From Phytophthora hibernalis (Eukaryota; Oomycota; Peronosporomycetes; Peronosporales; Peronosporaceae): DNA of 64,000 nt. The notes beneath the pieces are model-generated. The model did no database searches. It saw only the letters and a list, made by a program, of their open reading frames with translations, and was not told the DNA's origin. A program made the translations under genes and the position numbers. The stretch lies in assembly GCA_012656075.1 (NCBI GenBank), contig JAAKBF010000100.1:62001-126000 (forward strand), written 5' to 3'. Of the stretch, positions 34,808 through 44,770 are shown piece by piece (position 1 is the first letter of the stretch; the number at the start of each line of letters is the position of its first letter).

Positions 34808-35273
34808 CTGATCCTGTCTCAAACGAGGCCCCGCCACCACCGCCGCAGCTTCATTTTTACCAGCAAGAAAATGTCAATATCTTTTGGTTTAGGTGTTGTA
34901 GCAAGTTACAGGACAGGCACTGCTCGCCAAAAGTCATCATTCTCGACTGCAGATACAATTCCCGAAAATCGTCAGTTGTTGCCACCTCTAAGCCAACGAA
35001 AACTTCGCCGGTGCTCCACGTCCTAGACCACACATCAGCAAGCAACTCGCCCAATTTGTTTTGTGGTGTTTGAGCAACCTCCCACTTCGCTTTGCGGCAC
35101 CGGAGTGACGTGGGGAACGTGCCTTCCATTACAGGTGCGCAGTTCAACGCACCCAGCCCTAGCTTCAACCATCGTACTTAACAAAAATGATTGAAAAGCA
35201 GCGTCAGCACCACTTTCATTTCGCCTAGTGAGCTCCAAGTCGAGCCCCACCGTCGGACACGAAGAAGAACAAG
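34808..35273. other. Gap between the tandem dehydrogenases
   Basis: No gene is supported here. The motif TCATTTCGCC at 35216-35225 fits the oomycete Inr and lies about 50-58 bp before the copy 2 start codon. Confidence 0.45.
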
Positions 35274-36034
35274 ATGGTTGCTGCTGTCGTGAAGCCCAGG
35301 TGCGGGGACTGTCCTTGTTGTTGAGAGTATATAGGTAAAATTGTGCTAAATGCGATGCGAATGATGTGGTTTTGCAGAGTTGGCTGGATTGGAACGGGCG
35401 TCATGGGCGCCAGCATGGTCGGCCACATCCTGGTACGTCTTGCAGTAGCAGAATGCAGTTACAGATACGAAGTGGGCTGTGGTGCTGATGTTGGGACTGA
35501 TTGTGATGGAGAATAGAAGCACGGGTACGAGGTGACGGTGTACAACCGCACGCTGTCCAAGTGCGACGGTCTCAAAGAGCAGGGTGCGCAGGTGGTTGCT
35601 TCCCCGCCGAGGTGGCCAAAGTGTCCGGTTCGTTTTGATAGCTACACACCAGTATCTTTTTCATTTACGGTACGTTTTTAGGCTGATCCATGGTTGTGTG
35701 CGCAGACATCGTGTTCGGCATTGTGGGCTACCCGAGCGACGTGCGGAAGGTGTTCCTGGACCCTGAGTGGGGCGTGCTGTCCTCCATCAAGTCCGGTAGC
35801 GTCATCGTGGACATGACCACCAGCGAGCCATCGCTCGCCAAGGAGATATACGAGGCTGCCAAGCACAAGGGCGTCTCGAGTTTGGACGCCCCTGTGTCGG
35901 GTGGCGATGTCGGCGCTCGTGAGGGCACGCTGTCCATCATGGTCGGTGGTGATACCAACACCGTGGCGTCGACACTGCCTCTGTTCGAAATCATGGGCAA
36001 GAACATCCGTCACATGGGTGGCGCTGGTGCTGGT

Positions 36035-36069
<35 letters not shown>

Positions 36070-36566
36070 CACCAACATGATTGGCGTCGTGGAGGGTCTT
36101 CTGTACGCGCAAAAGAGCGGACTCGATGTGGAGGAGGCTATCCGCGCTGTGAGCGCAGGTGCTGCTGGCTCGTGGTCGATCAGTAACCTTGGCCCTCGAA
36201 TTGCGAAGCGGAACTTCGACCCGGGCTTCTTCGTGGAGCACTTTGTCAAGGACATGGGCATCGCCCTGAAGGAGGCGCAAAGGTTCGAACTAGTTAGCAT
36301 GATCATGTTATCTGCCCTTTACTAACATATTGTTCTTTGGTATGATCAGCATGAACCTGTCGCTCCCGGGCCTCGCCCTCGCCAACCAGTTGTACGTTGC
36401 TGTCAAGGCCCAAGGACACGGCCGTCTGGGCACGCAGTCGCTGATGCTCGCACTGGAGCAGCTGAACGGTAAACGCACACTGTATTGGCATCCTCCTCTG
36501 AAATTGATCAACTAATGACCGGAAATTGTGCTTCCAGGCATCGACTCATCGGCTGTAGGCAAGTAA
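35274..36566 (+). CDS. Beta-hydroxyacid dehydrogenase, copy 2
   Basis: Same family and layout as copy 1: GWIGTGVMGASM glycine motif in exon 2, DMTTSEPSLAK, LDAPVSGGDVGAR, and GAGQHTKMVNQ with the catalytic Lys. A tiny first exon (MVAAVVKPR) precedes the glycine motif. CCCC at 35602-35605 is one base short; adding one restores SPAEVAKVS, matching copy 1. Exons for LSLPGLALANQLYVAVK and AQGHGRLGTQ are fused, unlike copy 1. The protein ends GIDSSAVGK. Codons are more G/C-ending than in copy 1, which hints at higher expression. About 70-75% identity over the core by eye. Confidence 0.88.
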
Positions 36567-36702
36567 GCGCTTCATGTTGAAGTGGTCGTGGTATGGTTTA
36601 GCTAATTTTCAACAATATAGCTAATTTGTACCTAAATACAAAGAAGAAAAGTCGCAACAAACAAATGAAAAGGATCCCATACAAACTCCTATAGACGCCG
36701 CC

Positions 36703-37560
36703 ATGGACCTTCCGGACGAAGAGCTCAAGCAGCCGCTCGTGGACCCGCAGGAGGACGCCACGCCGCAGCGACCAGGCAGCGCAGGTTCCAACCGCATGAT
36801 GCGCAACGCACCAGTGGACGCGGGCGCCGAAGAGGAGAAGGAGGAGGCGCCGCGTAGTCAACAACCCCGTCCACAGCAGCAGCAGAAGCTTCCGTACGCT
36901 GCGCCGAACGTCCATCCGTATGCAGTGCCGCAGTATCAGCCGCAGGGTTATGGCGGAGGATCTGGCAATGGGTGGGGCGGCGGGCAGGACGAGGAGAGCG
37001 GAGGAGACCAGGGAATCACAGTGGACATCGTCTTCAGCGGCATGTACACGCTGGCCGCTGCGTTCACCATCATCCAGGGCTTCGGCATGCTCATCCACTT
37101 CACATACGCAGCAGGTGAGGCGGCTGTAGTTGGAGGTTTCGTTCTGGGGCTGTGAACTGACGTTGTGGTGGCTACATTGCGATGTTGCAGTGTCTTTGGG
37201 CTTGTACACGATGGCTTTCGGTACGTGTGGCATGTTTTAAGTGTGAGGGACAGTGCTCGATGTCTGACGATGTGTGCTTGATCGACTACAGGAGCGGCGA
37301 TTATTATGTACGACCTCAAGTCGGTGGTGAATGGCGTGAGTGTGGAGATGTACCTGCCGTTCCTGGGCAACTACATTGGACGCGCGGCCACGATCCTGTT
37401 CTTTGCGGTGCTGTGCGCACAGACGTACGAGTACGCGGGCTGGACCAAGTTCATCGTGCTGTACAACCTGCTGGTCGCGACGCTGCAGGGCTTTGTGTAC
37501 TTCACGACCAAGACAGTGACGCCCAGTCAGCCGCAGATGGACGACCTCCCCGACTTGTGA
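36703..37560 (+). CDS. Four-TM membrane protein, COPI-associated/TVP15-like
   Basis: Exons 36703-37114, 37191-37220 and 37292-37560 give 236 residues. The first 105 residues are polar and rich in Pro, Gln and Gly with no fold. Four hydrophobic helices follow: IVFSGMYTLAAAFTIIQGFG, LGLYTMAFGAAIIM, AATILFFAVLCAQTY and FIVLYNLLVATLQGFVYF, with the conserved-looking linker YLPFLGNYIGRA between helices 2 and 3. This layout and the FLGNYIGR loop recall the COPI-associated (TVP15) Golgi membrane family. That link is tentative; a Golgi/ER site of action is inferred. Confidence 0.55.
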
Positions 37561-38198
37561 AGCTGCCGCAGCAGTTTTGATGTTGACGAAGTGAATTTTA
37601 CATGCAATGGCTTCTCGCTTTATTTGCTTGCTCGTGTTAGAGGGCAGTCCCAATAGGGGCAAAGCTACATGTGCATGACAAGCAAGCAACGCGCGCGGTA
37701 TTTGTATTCACGGTCCGTGGACAACCTGCAGTGCAGACAGCGACATGCTGGCCAAAACGTGGCATGAGCGCAAACGCTATTACTGTACCGGTAATACTAC
37801 TGAAGTACTAGTAGTAATAGTCAAGCGTAATGAATGGGGCTGTGAAGACCACGGAGTCGTGCTTCTGCTTGGAGACATTTTCCCGCGGCGGTCCCGCCGA
37901 CGGCGGCCTTAGCGCGAGCATGCATTTCCGGGTAAAGGTGCGAGGGCACAACCACGTTGTCTTTTGGCCGTGTTGTGTGGGTTTGATTGTAACTTTTCTT
38001 GTCGCAGCGGGAGTGATAGTCATGATCAGAAATCTTTTCTTCAAACTCCGCATATGGCCGTTTTGTATTGAAACGGCCATCTGGAATGCGTAGGGAAGCT
38101 TCGAGAGGATAAGTCTAAAAATAGACGGGAAACGACGCGAGCACGCGTCGCAGACGGAGAGCTTTGGGTTGACTTTACGCCGCGCGTCTGCCATATTC
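37561..38198. other. Upstream region of the polyubiquitin gene
   Basis: No gene is seen. A near-palindromic A/T stretch lies at 37788-37817 (TAATACTACTGAAGTACTAGTAGTAATA), perhaps the 3'-end hairpin of the upstream gene. The rest should be promoter. Confidence 0.4.
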
Positions 38199-38218
38199 TG
38201 CATTACCCAATTTGCTTC
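38199..38218 (+). promoter_or_regulatory. Core promoter (Inr plus flanking element) of polyubiquitin
   Basis: TGCATTACCCAATTTGCTTC combines an Inr-like CATTAC with CAATTTGCTT, a good match to the oomycete flanking promoter region CAWTTTNYY, about 52-70 bp before the polyubiquitin ATG. Confidence 0.6.
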
Positions 38219-38269
38219 CTGGGCAACGAGTGACATCAAGAACCAAGACCAAGACACGACTTAAAGAAC

Positions 38270-39415
38270 ATGCAGATCTTCGTAAAGACGCTGACGGGCA
38301 AGACAATCACGCTGGACGTCGAGCCTTCGGACTCGATTGACAACGTGAAGCAGAAAATCCAAGACAAGGAGGGTATCCCGCCTGACCAGCAGCGTCTGAT
38401 CTTCGCCGGCAAGCAGCTTGAGGACGGCCGCACGCTGAGCGACTACAACATCCAGAAGGAGTCTACGCTGCACCTGGTGCTGCGTCTGCGTGGTGGCATG
38501 CAGATCTTCGTGAAGACGCTGACGGGCAAGACGATCACGCTGGATGTCGAGCCTTCGGACTCGATTGACAACGTGAAGCAGAAAATCCAAGACAAGGAGG
38601 GTATCCCGCCTGACCAGCAGCGTCTGATCTTCGCCGGCAAGCAGCTTGAGGACGGCCGCACGCTGAGCGACTACAACATCCAGAAGGAGTCTACGCTGCA
38701 CCTGGTGCTGCGTCTGCGTGGTGGCATGCAGATCTTCGTGAAGACGCTGACGGGCAAGACGATCACGCTGGATGTCGAGCCTTCGGACTCGATTGACAAC
38801 GTGAAGCAGAAAATCCAAGACAAGGAGGGTATCCCGCCTGACCAGCAGCGTCTGATCTTCGCCGGCAAGCAGCTTGAGGACGGCCGCACGCTGAGCGACT
38901 ACAACATCCAGAAGGAGTCTACGCTGCACCTGGTGCTGCGTCTGCGTGGTGGCATGCAGATCTTCGTGAAGACGCTGACGGGCAAGACGATCACGCTGGA
39001 TGTCGAGCCTTCGGACTCGATTGACAACGTGAAGCAGAAAATCCAAGACAAGGAGGGTATCCCGCCTGACCAGCAGCGTCTGATCTTCGCCGGCAAGCAG
39101 CTTGAGGACGGCCGCACGCTGAGCGACTACAACATCCAGAAGGAGTCTACGCTGCACCTGGTGCTGCGTCTGCGTGGTGGCATGCAGATCTTCGTGAAGA
39201 CGCTGACGGGCAAGACGATCACGCTGGATGTCGAGCCTTCGGACTCGATTGACAACGTGAAGCAGAAAATCCAAGACAAGGAGGGTATCCCGCCTGACCA
39301 GCAGCGTCTGATCTTCGCCGGCAAGCAGCTTGAGGACGGCCGCACGCTGAGCGACTACAACATCCAGAAGGAGTCTACGCTGCACCTGGTGCTGCGCCTT
39401 CGCGGTGGAAACTAA
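38270..39415 (+). CDS. Polyubiquitin, five head-to-tail units
   Basis: 381 residues with no intron: five identical 76-residue ubiquitins, each ending LRLRGG, followed by a single Asn tail that blocks conjugation until cleaved. Lys48 (FAGKQLEDG) and Lys63 (NIQKESTL) are present. Relative to plant and animal ubiquitin there are small changes such as SDSIDNVKQK. The 228-bp units are almost identical at DNA level: only the first unit and the final few codons differ at synonymous sites. This points to recent homogenisation by gene conversion or unequal crossing-over. Deubiquitinases split the chain into monomers. Confidence 0.99.
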   Translation: MQIFVKTLTGKTITLDVEPSDSIDNVKQKIQDKEGIPPDQQRLIFAGKQLEDGRTLSDYNIQKESTLHLVLRLRGGMQIFVKTLTGKTITLDVEPSDSIDNVKQKIQDKEGIPPDQQRLIFAGKQLEDGRTLSDYNIQKESTLHLVLRLRGGMQIFVKTLTGKTITLDVEPSDSIDNVKQKIQDKEGIPPDQQRLIFAGKQLEDGRTLSDYNIQKESTLHLVLRLRGGMQIFVKTLTGKTITLDVEPSDSIDNVKQKIQDKEGIPPDQQRLIFAGKQLEDGRTLSDYNIQKESTLHLVLRLRGGMQIFVKTLTGKTITLDVEPSDSIDNVKQKIQDKEGIPPDQQRLIFAGKQLEDGRTLSDYNIQKESTLHLVLRLRGGN

Positions 39416-39953
39416 GTGCATGTAGCTAGCTCTCAACGAGTCGAGAGAGCTTGTCATAAATGAATGTGATTTCGTCACAAATACGTTCTTTATGCTTCTC
39501 TAGTTATTGGACTACTACTAGCTTGAAGAGATGCTTGTAGCTGCTCATGCCTGCAAGTGTATGTCCAATGCGCATACACATCGCGAACCGGACAACGGTT
39601 ATCCTGCTACGTGCTGTCGGCAGGGCTCCCGATTATGGCATTTTTATTTATGAGGAGGCCTCCTACGACTTTATTAGGACGAAGTCTTAGGCCAACAGTG
39701 TTGGACGCTCGCAAGCGGATACACTTGCCCAAAACGAGTGGAACACAACTGTATCTTGAAGTTGGTATCAAAATATGTTGAAGTGCTTGTCACAAAAGTA
39801 TCCGCTCGAAATGGCTGCCTCCCGCGTCCAACATTGCAGGGATCGTCAGTCTCCAAGCAGAACGCTTTGATAAGCATTCGACGCACCCATGAGCTCATTT
39901 ACGAATTGGCTCGCCCAACGCCAACCAGTAACTTCGACCACCTAAAACTTGCC
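39416..39953. other. Gap between polyubiquitin and the ankyrin-PH-RING gene
   Basis: The downstream gene's frame stays open for 72 codons before its first ATG (from 39738) but no upstream ATG is available in that frame. Nothing else is recognised. Confidence 0.4.
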
Positions 39954-41609
39954 ATGCCGATCCCCCGCAACGATTTCCTCGTGTTGTGGAAGCTTTCCGG
40001 GGCCGGAGATGAGGACAAAGTGCAAGGGCAGATCGAGGATTCGGACGCTGTCGCGCGCAACCTCGTCAACTTCAAGCACCACCGCAAGGGCACGACACCG
40101 CTCATGGAGGCCGCTGCGTGCAAGTGCGGTGAGCCTGTTGTCTCCAAGCTCATTGGGGCTGGAGCTGATGTCAACGACGTCGACGACACCAAGTTGAGGA
40201 ACACGGCGTTGCACTACGCCGCAATGACGAACCGGGACGCATTGGCTACGGAGACGCTGCTTGAAGCGGGGGCCGACGCTTTCGCTGTCAATCGCAAGGG
40301 CTTCACACCACTAGACGTCGCTCGCCAAAATGGCCGTAAGGTGGTCGGTGCAGTGCTGTTGGAGCATATGAAGGTGCACGCTGGATGGCTCTTCCTGCGC
40401 GGCAAGTTTCGTTGGAAGAAGCGCTGGGCCGTTGTGGTGGCTTGCAACAAGCAGCGCACATCCACGGAGCTATGCATTTTCCGCCGACCAGGTGATCCGC
40501 GCCCCGACTTGGTCATGCTTGTGGATGAAGCTGCCCGAATGACACACTTCCCGTCAACGGACAGCTACTCGTGGCTTAAGCGTGAAAACGCGTTTGTCTT
40601 TGACAAACCCGTCATGTGCCACCGCGTGAAGCGGCAGAAGTTCACTCGTTCTCCGATATGCAGGAAGACGATGAGCTTGGACGACGTAGAGACGCTCCAC
40701 TTCGTGTTCGCTTCTGACAGTCTGAACAACCTCGCCCAATGGCGCCGCGTACTCCAAAGCTCCAATTTTTACTCGCGCGATAGTCGATCGTCGTTGCAGC
40801 GGTCCTCGCTTTTCGAAACGCAGAATGGCGAGATGTACTATTGGCCTCATGAGCTCGTGGAGAACCTTCGCTCTTCGATCTTGAAGGAACAGGAGCAGCA
40901 GCGAGAAGCAGCGAACGACCCGCTATATCAACGCCTTCGGGCCACGTTTGAGGGCCGCGAGCCGGAAGCTGTGCCCAACGAACCAACCCCAGAACCAGAC
41001 AGAATGCCGACTCAGCCACCTCCATCGTACGAGGATTCAGTCGAGGAATTGCCCAACTTTCACAGACGGCCAGTGTTCGGTCAACGAGCGGACCAGTCCA
41101 GGGCGGCTCCGCCCCACGAGCCGAATCGAGTGCACTTTACGCCTCCGCAGCAAGTGAAGTACATTGAAGTGCCACGGGCAGCACAGCAGCCATTCATCGA
41201 TGAGCAGCAGACGAACTCGAGTGTCAGTATCGTCAGCGGAAGTGAGATTGACACTGCCGGGCCCGAGTTTTCGACGGGGGTCCTGCTGCTAACGGATGAT
41301 TCTCGGATGTCGCACCCTCAGCAGAGCCCGGAGCAGGACCAGGACAGCAACACTACAGAAGAAGAGCAAGACAACCAGGACGAAGAGCGATCGCAGCCTT
41401 CTGAAGTGCCGAGGGAGCAGGAGCGCGAGTCCTTTGAGCAGCAGCCAGATCTGTGCGGCATCTGCGACGTGGCACGACGGAATGCCATTTGCACACCCTG
41501 CGGCCACCAGGCCGGCTGCACGGGCTGCCTCAAGACCATCATGCACACCTCCAAGGCCTGTCCGATGTGCCGCATGCCCGTGCGCTCCATCCTCAAGGTC
41601 TACGAGTAG
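39954..41609 (+). CDS. Ankyrin-PH-RING protein (probable E3 ubiquitin ligase)
   Basis: One exon, 551 residues from the ATG at 39954. Ankyrin repeats occupy about residues 25-135 (GTTPLMEAAACKCGEPVVSKLIGAGADVN, NTALHYAAMTNRDA, KGFTPLDVARQNGRK). A PH domain follows (about 142-270): GWLFLRGKFRWKKRWAVV at its start and LAQWRRVLQSS as the final helix. A proline/glutamine-rich linker leads to a C-terminal RING finger C-x2-C...C-x-H-x3-C-x2-C...C-x2-C (CGICDVA, CTPCGHQAGCTGC, CPMCRMPV). The RING type resembles that of IAP/MGRN-like ligases. The PH domain suggests membrane phosphoinositide targeting. Substrate unknown. Intact. Confidence 0.88.
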   Translation: MPIPRNDFLVLWKLSGAGDEDKVQGQIEDSDAVARNLVNFKHHRKGTTPLMEAAACKCGEPVVSKLIGAGADVNDVDDTKLRNTALHYAAMTNRDALATETLLEAGADAFAVNRKGFTPLDVARQNGRKVVGAVLLEHMKVHAGWLFLRGKFRWKKRWAVVVACNKQRTSTELCIFRRPGDPRPDLVMLVDEAARMTHFPSTDSYSWLKRENAFVFDKPVMCHRVKRQKFTRSPICRKTMSLDDVETLHFVFASDSLNNLAQWRRVLQSSNFYSRDSRSSLQRSSLFETQNGEMYYWPHELVENLRSSILKEQEQQREAANDPLYQRLRATFEGREPEAVPNEPTPEPDRMPTQPPPSYEDSVEELPNFHRRPVFGQRADQSRAAPPHEPNRVHFTPPQQVKYIEVPRAAQQPFIDEQQTNSSVSIVSGSEIDTAGPEFSTGVLLLTDDSRMSHPQQSPEQDQDSNTTEEEQDNQDEERSQPSEVPREQERESFEQQPDLCGICDVARRNAICTPCGHQAGCTGCLKTIMHTSKACPMCRMPVRSILKVYE

Positions 41610-41914
41610 ATAGATCACTTCAACTTGCCTTTTCAGTTTGTGTGCACCACGCACAAGACCGTCCCACTTTAATCTATTTCGACCAATCGTTGTAATAGAC
41701 CTCTACCTCTCCCATTCAGAAAACAACTGACCACGTCTGCTGACAGAGAGTCCGCTGCATCTCCGCTACTCTGCGTGCCATACGAGCAAGCCGTCCCCCT
41801 CTCACTACCACAGCGTGAAGGAACGTCGTCTACGCTACCCAGCGGTGTCTTTCCCACCGACGTAGCGCTCGATTCCACGAAGAAAACCGCGTAACAAAGT
41901 CCAAGACCCAAGTG
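41610..41914. other. Gap upstream of the MFS-SEC14 gene
   Basis: No gene is supported. A CCATTCAG motif near 41713 weakly resembles an Inr. Confidence 0.3.
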
Positions 41915-44449
41915 ATGGCGTGTTTCGGTTGCTGCGGAGGCGTCAACGCCCGCATGCTGTTCCTCATGGCGTGCGCCATGATCGAGTACATGGCGCAGAC
42001 GGTGGTGCTGGTGCTGGGGCCCATGCTGACTCTACACTTCTACCCGGAGACGTCGTTCCATCGTCTGGGCTTCTACACGGCGCTGCTCTCTGGATCTGGC
42101 TTCCTAGGCCACGCACTCAGCTGCGGCTTCTGGATCAACTTGGCGCGCTCGCTCAAGAGCAGCAAGGGCGTGATTCTGTGGGGTCTGGCAGTCACGGGGG
42201 CGGGATTCTTCAGCTTGCTGCTGTGCAAGAGTCTGCTGGCCATGACGTTGGTGCGCTTCGCGACGGGACTGAGCAGCGGCGTACTGCCCGTGGCCCTCAT
42301 TGAGATCGACAATATTTGTGGCAACAGACAGACCAAGTTGGCGTTGGTAAGCAAGACGCTGGGTGTGGGAATCGGAGCTATTGCCACGTTCGCGCTGATC
42401 ACTCTTGGTGCCAAGCTGCCGCAGAGGTTGAATGAAGACCCGGCGGTGCGAGACTCGTCGCTATATTTCTACCCGTTGTGCCTCGTGTCCATTCTAGCCT
42501 GGATTGCAGTCGTGGTCATGCTCGTTGCTCTGCGTCTTCGTAGTCGGACGTCATACACGCAGCTCACAGAAGAAGACGACGATTTTTGAACTTCATGCCA
42601 CAGGTTCAGGTCGACGTGCTGGAGTCCCCGCCACGATCGTCGACGAGTCTGAACACCAGCAGCACTAGCAGCAGTGACGGTGGCAGCCCCATGGCCAAGA
42701 CTGTGGCGCACGTCAAATCAGCATTCGGCGAGACTTTTGGGCGCACAGCTGTGAGCCTCGGCATCAAGAAGGCGATGACTTCTCCAGGAAAATTGTCTGC
42801 GATTAAAGTACTGGCGACCCCGCAGCCGCATTTCCGACTAATTCGCGGAATGCTACCGCATTACTTTCACGGCTACACTTCGGACGGACACCTGGTCGTG
42901 TGGGACTTCGTGGGCCGCGTAAAGATGGATAAGTTGTTTGCCGCTGGTTTTACGACTGCAGACTTGCGAAACCACTACCGTTTCTTCTTGGCCTTCGCGC
43001 AGGAGACGTTGCTTCGTACACCCACGCAAAAATCGTATATGTGGTAGACCTGGATGGGCTGTCACTTCGCGACGCTGATTCACGTGCAGTAGAAGGCGCT
43101 TGCGCAGTGGTGACAACTCTTCAGCGTGAACTTCCTGATCGTCTGCAGGCACTTGCGGTTCTCAACTCGCCTGTGTGGTTTTCACAAGTCATGGCGAGCA
43201 TTCGTCCACATCTCGCAAAGCGCACGGCTGACAAGGTGTCGTTCTTGTCCAAGGAGACAGCCACACAGGACCTGGTCGCGCTTGTTGGTGTCGATAGTCT
43301 TCCTCAACGCTATGGCGGACGTAACGGCGTGGAGATTGGCAAGAGTGCCCAGGAACGCTCGCTAGATGACTTACTCAAGCGTACGACTGGATCATTGGAA
43401 CGGACAATTGAAATTGTAGGCACCCCGCGGTCGCGACGTGCAAGTGTTAGCCATGCACGTGCCAGCAGCGTCCGCTCTACCTTGAGTGACGAGGGCAGTG
43501 ACGAAGAGGCTTTCTTCGACTGCTCTGAATACGGCCTACAGGGTGTCCAGGATTTGGAGGACCAGGAGCCTGTGATCTCAGTGGTTGTGCATTCTCAGTC
43601 TACGTCATCGCCTAAGACTGAGGCGGTTGCTCGAAACCACGCCGCCAATGGCTTGTCATACCAGCCCTTAGAGAAGAAGCCAGTGAATCCCACTCGACCT
43701 TCCCCGAAAGCAGTAGACACACCTGTAGCCGAGCTGGCGATCACGCGCGAACCATTGGCATGCCTGGTGCTGCTGGTATACTTCTTCTGGACATTGGTGC
43801 AGCTTAGTTTCGACGAGATGCTACCGCTTTGGTTCTTCAAGCAGAATCCCATCACGCTTGGCGGAAGCGTGCACGCCGAGCCCCGTCCTCGAGATCCACG
43901 GTGTCGTCAATTTCGCTGACTGTCGCCGGCACACTGGCGTCGTTGTCGCTGGTCGTCCTTCTCGGCCAGATCGCGTCCGCCGTTATCTGCTCTTCCTCTC
44001 GGAACGTCATGACGCCTCTGGCTACGTTGCGTATCGGATTGCTTCTCCAGATCCCCATTCTGGGCTGCTTCCCACTCATCGACTTGTTCAAGGTGGACGA
44101 GTTGCCTTTCTCGTGGTTTATGGTGGTGGGTGTGCTTGTGGTCAAGCAGCTTGTTGCGGGCGTAGCTTCACATGGAATTATGGCTCTGCTGGACAACTCC
44201 ATCGCCGTTGATCGGCGGCTAGCGGTACATCGCGCCGCCCAGCGCGTTCGGTACGCGGCTTACTTCATCGCGAGCGCTGCGGCTCCGGCGCTGTTCGCAC
44301 TGCTCGGCTACTTTGAGCAAGCGTTCCCGTTCGACCAGAGCCTGCTCTATTTTGTGCAGGCGCTGGGCCTTGTCTTCCTGCTCTTTTTCTCGATCGCGAT
44401 CCCCAGCCGAATGAACTTCCCCGTGTTGTTCAGCATGGGCAAGAGGTGA
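41915..44449 (+). CDS. MFS transporter with a SEC14/CRAL-TRIO domain in the central loop (frame-disrupted)
   Basis: Four consecutive frames encode one protein of about 845 residues; T5 at 42583-42587, A5 at 43028-43032 and CCCC at 43881-43884 are each one base short. The N-terminal ~210 residues are six membrane helices of an MFS half (IEYMAQTVVLVLGPMLTL, LVRFATGLSSGVLPV). Next comes a lipid-binding SEC14 fold: LIRGMLPHYFHGYTSDGHLVVWD, KIVYVVDLDGLSL, LNSPVWFSQVMASIRPHLAKRT, and the closing SLPQRYGG. A polar linker leads to six more helices (LACLVLLVYFFWTLVQLSF, MVVGVLVVKQLVAG, VQALGLVFLLFFSIAIP). The MFS halves resemble zinc-induced-facilitator-like carriers. The start is the ATG at 41915. 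Substrate and lipid are unknown; lipid control of transport is an inference. Confidence 0.75.
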
Positions 44450-44770
44450 TACGAAGCAGAACCTGAGTAGTACTGTACGTGTAGAAGGCGGTAATTAATG
44501 CACTCCCAAGTAAAGTGACAAGAGCGCGAGTCTCAATGATAGTAAGCATACATTTCGTTGGCTTGCAGTTTGCTGGGATCGATATCTACATAGCTATCGC
44601 TGGCTCGACACCTTTGTAGATCCTCCGGCGTTGCATGGATTCGCTAGCACAACAAGCGCTCGCAAAACCTCATAATGGCTTCGAACCTACTACAGTAGTA
44701 ATTCACCTCCCAGCCAAGAACGCCCGAGTCACTGCAACACGTCTAGCCAGTCGTACGGTACTCTACGTTG
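44450..44770. other. Gap between convergent MFS-SEC14 and CDP-alcohol transferase genes
   Basis: Both genes end here. No gene or clear motif is seen. Confidence 0.4.

Noticed and set aside
38261..39478. A 405-codon antisense open frame opposite polyubiquitin
   Set aside because: It is a mirror of the repeated ubiquitin coding sequence and repeats with the same 228-bp period; no promoter or family match.
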